A program made the position numbers and the translations under genes. Positions 15,101 through 15,522 of a stretch of 15,522 nt of DNA are shown piece after piece. Under the pieces are notes generated by a model. The model ran no database searches. It saw only the letters and a list, made by a program, of their open reading frames with translations, and was not told where the DNA came from. Each line of letters opens with the position of its first letter. Position 1 is the first letter of the stretch. This DNA comes from Proteobacteria bacterium UBA981 (lineage in GTDB: Bacteria > Pseudomonadota > Gammaproteobacteria > Ga0077536), in contig DBBP01000028.1 in the NCBI GenBank assembly GCA_002292285.1, positions 1 through 15,522 of the forward strand, written 5' to 3'.

Positions 15101-15522
15101 ATGCGCTTGCGGGTCATACAGAAAATTCTGGGGTTGTTGCTGTCAATCTTCAGCTTGACGCTAGTACCACCACTAGCGATTTCCCTATTCAGTAACGACG
15201 GCGCAAGTCAGGCGTTCGCACTTGCGATCGCCTTCACTTTAAGTGCCGGTCTTGCGTTGTGGTTACCAGTGCGAAGCCATCAGGGTGATTTGAAATTGCG
15301 CGATGGCTTTCTGGTCGTCGTCTTGTTCTGGCTAGTCTTGGGTCTAAGTGGCGCACTACCGTTCTTGATTGCCGAAGAGCCTTCGATGTCGGTCGCGGAT
15401 GCCGTCTTCGAGTCGATGTCCGGACTCACAACGACCGGCGCGACGGTTATCGTTGGCATCGACGATCTGCCGGTTTCCATTCTGTTCTACCGCCAGTTAC
15501 TGCAATGGCTGGGCGGCATGGG
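15101..15522 (+). CDS. trkH: Trk potassium uptake channel subunit TrkH, N-terminal part (runs off right edge)
   Basis: The frame is open from the ATG at 15101 to the window end, 140 complete codons. It aligns with the N-terminus of E. coli TrkH. It has hydrophobic segments at about 7-30, 38-56 and 70-90, the cytoplasmic-to-membrane motif KLRDGFLVVVLFW, then the first pore loop SGLTTTGAT (107-115) carrying the filter glycine Gly113, and SILFYRQLLQWLGGMG. It is the membrane channel subunit that works with TrkA, whose stop codon is 17 nt upstream. No clear Shine-Dalgarno lies in that gap. About 340 further residues are expected beyond the edge. Confidence 0.96.
   Translation, partial: MRLRVIQKILGLLLSIFSLTLVPPLAISLFSNDGASQAFALAIAFTLSAGLALWLPVRSHQGDLKLRDGFLVVVLFWLVLGLSGALPFLIAEEPSMSVADAVFESMSGLTTTGATVIVGIDDLPVSILFYRQLLQWLGGM

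Overview
The window is a chromosomal housekeeping region of a gammaproteobacterium, or a close relative with the same gene order. The evidence is the EF-Tu N-terminus at the left edge, a tRNA-Tyr/Gly/Thr/tuf cluster, the dprA-smg-topA-tsaC block facing def-fmt-rsmB, and an NtrYX two-component pair followed by trkA-trkH. Base composition looks moderate and fairly even by eye. I see no insertion sequence, integrase, phage gene, CRISPR array, toxin-antitoxin pair or defence gene, and no sign of recent transfer.

All genes diverge from one AT-rich intergenic region at about 6567-6730. Leftward (minus strand) the order is: a LysM protein resembling the pilus-secretin-associated protein TsaP, dprA (natural transformation), smg (DUF494), topA, tsaC (tRNA t6A synthesis), then tRNA-Tyr(GUA), tRNA-Gly(UCC) and tRNA-Thr(GGU). 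The first 14 codons of tuf run off the left edge. A sigma70-type promoter for the tRNA-tuf transcript lies just past the tsaC stop codon. Rightward (plus strand) the order is: def, fmt, rsmB, a secreted DUF4390 protein, ntrY, ntrX, trkA and the first 140 codons of trkH. From fmt onward these genes overlap or nearly touch, apart from 17 bases before trkH, so they look like one operon.

The rightward operon pairs N-terminal formyl-group chemistry (Def removes what Fmt adds) with rRNA methylation, a membrane sensor-regulator pair, and Trk potassium uptake. The leftward genes combine cell-envelope/pilus and DNA-uptake functions with DNA topology and tRNA modification. The tRNAs and EF-Tu follow as a translation unit.

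No wholly new system is visible. The items most worth a second look are: (1) an NtrX-like regulator whose AAA+ domain has lost the GAFTGA loop, the Walker B acidic pair and one arginine finger; (2) an ungapped imperfect inverted repeat of about 104 bp that fills the tRNA-Gly/tRNA-Thr spacer; (3) a full-length topA without zinc-finger cysteines at the position where E. coli carries yrdD, a free TopA-type zinc-finger gene; and (4) several small palindromes at gene starts. No stretch longer than 300 bases lacks a gene; the longest spacer, 164 bases, is the divergent promoter region.
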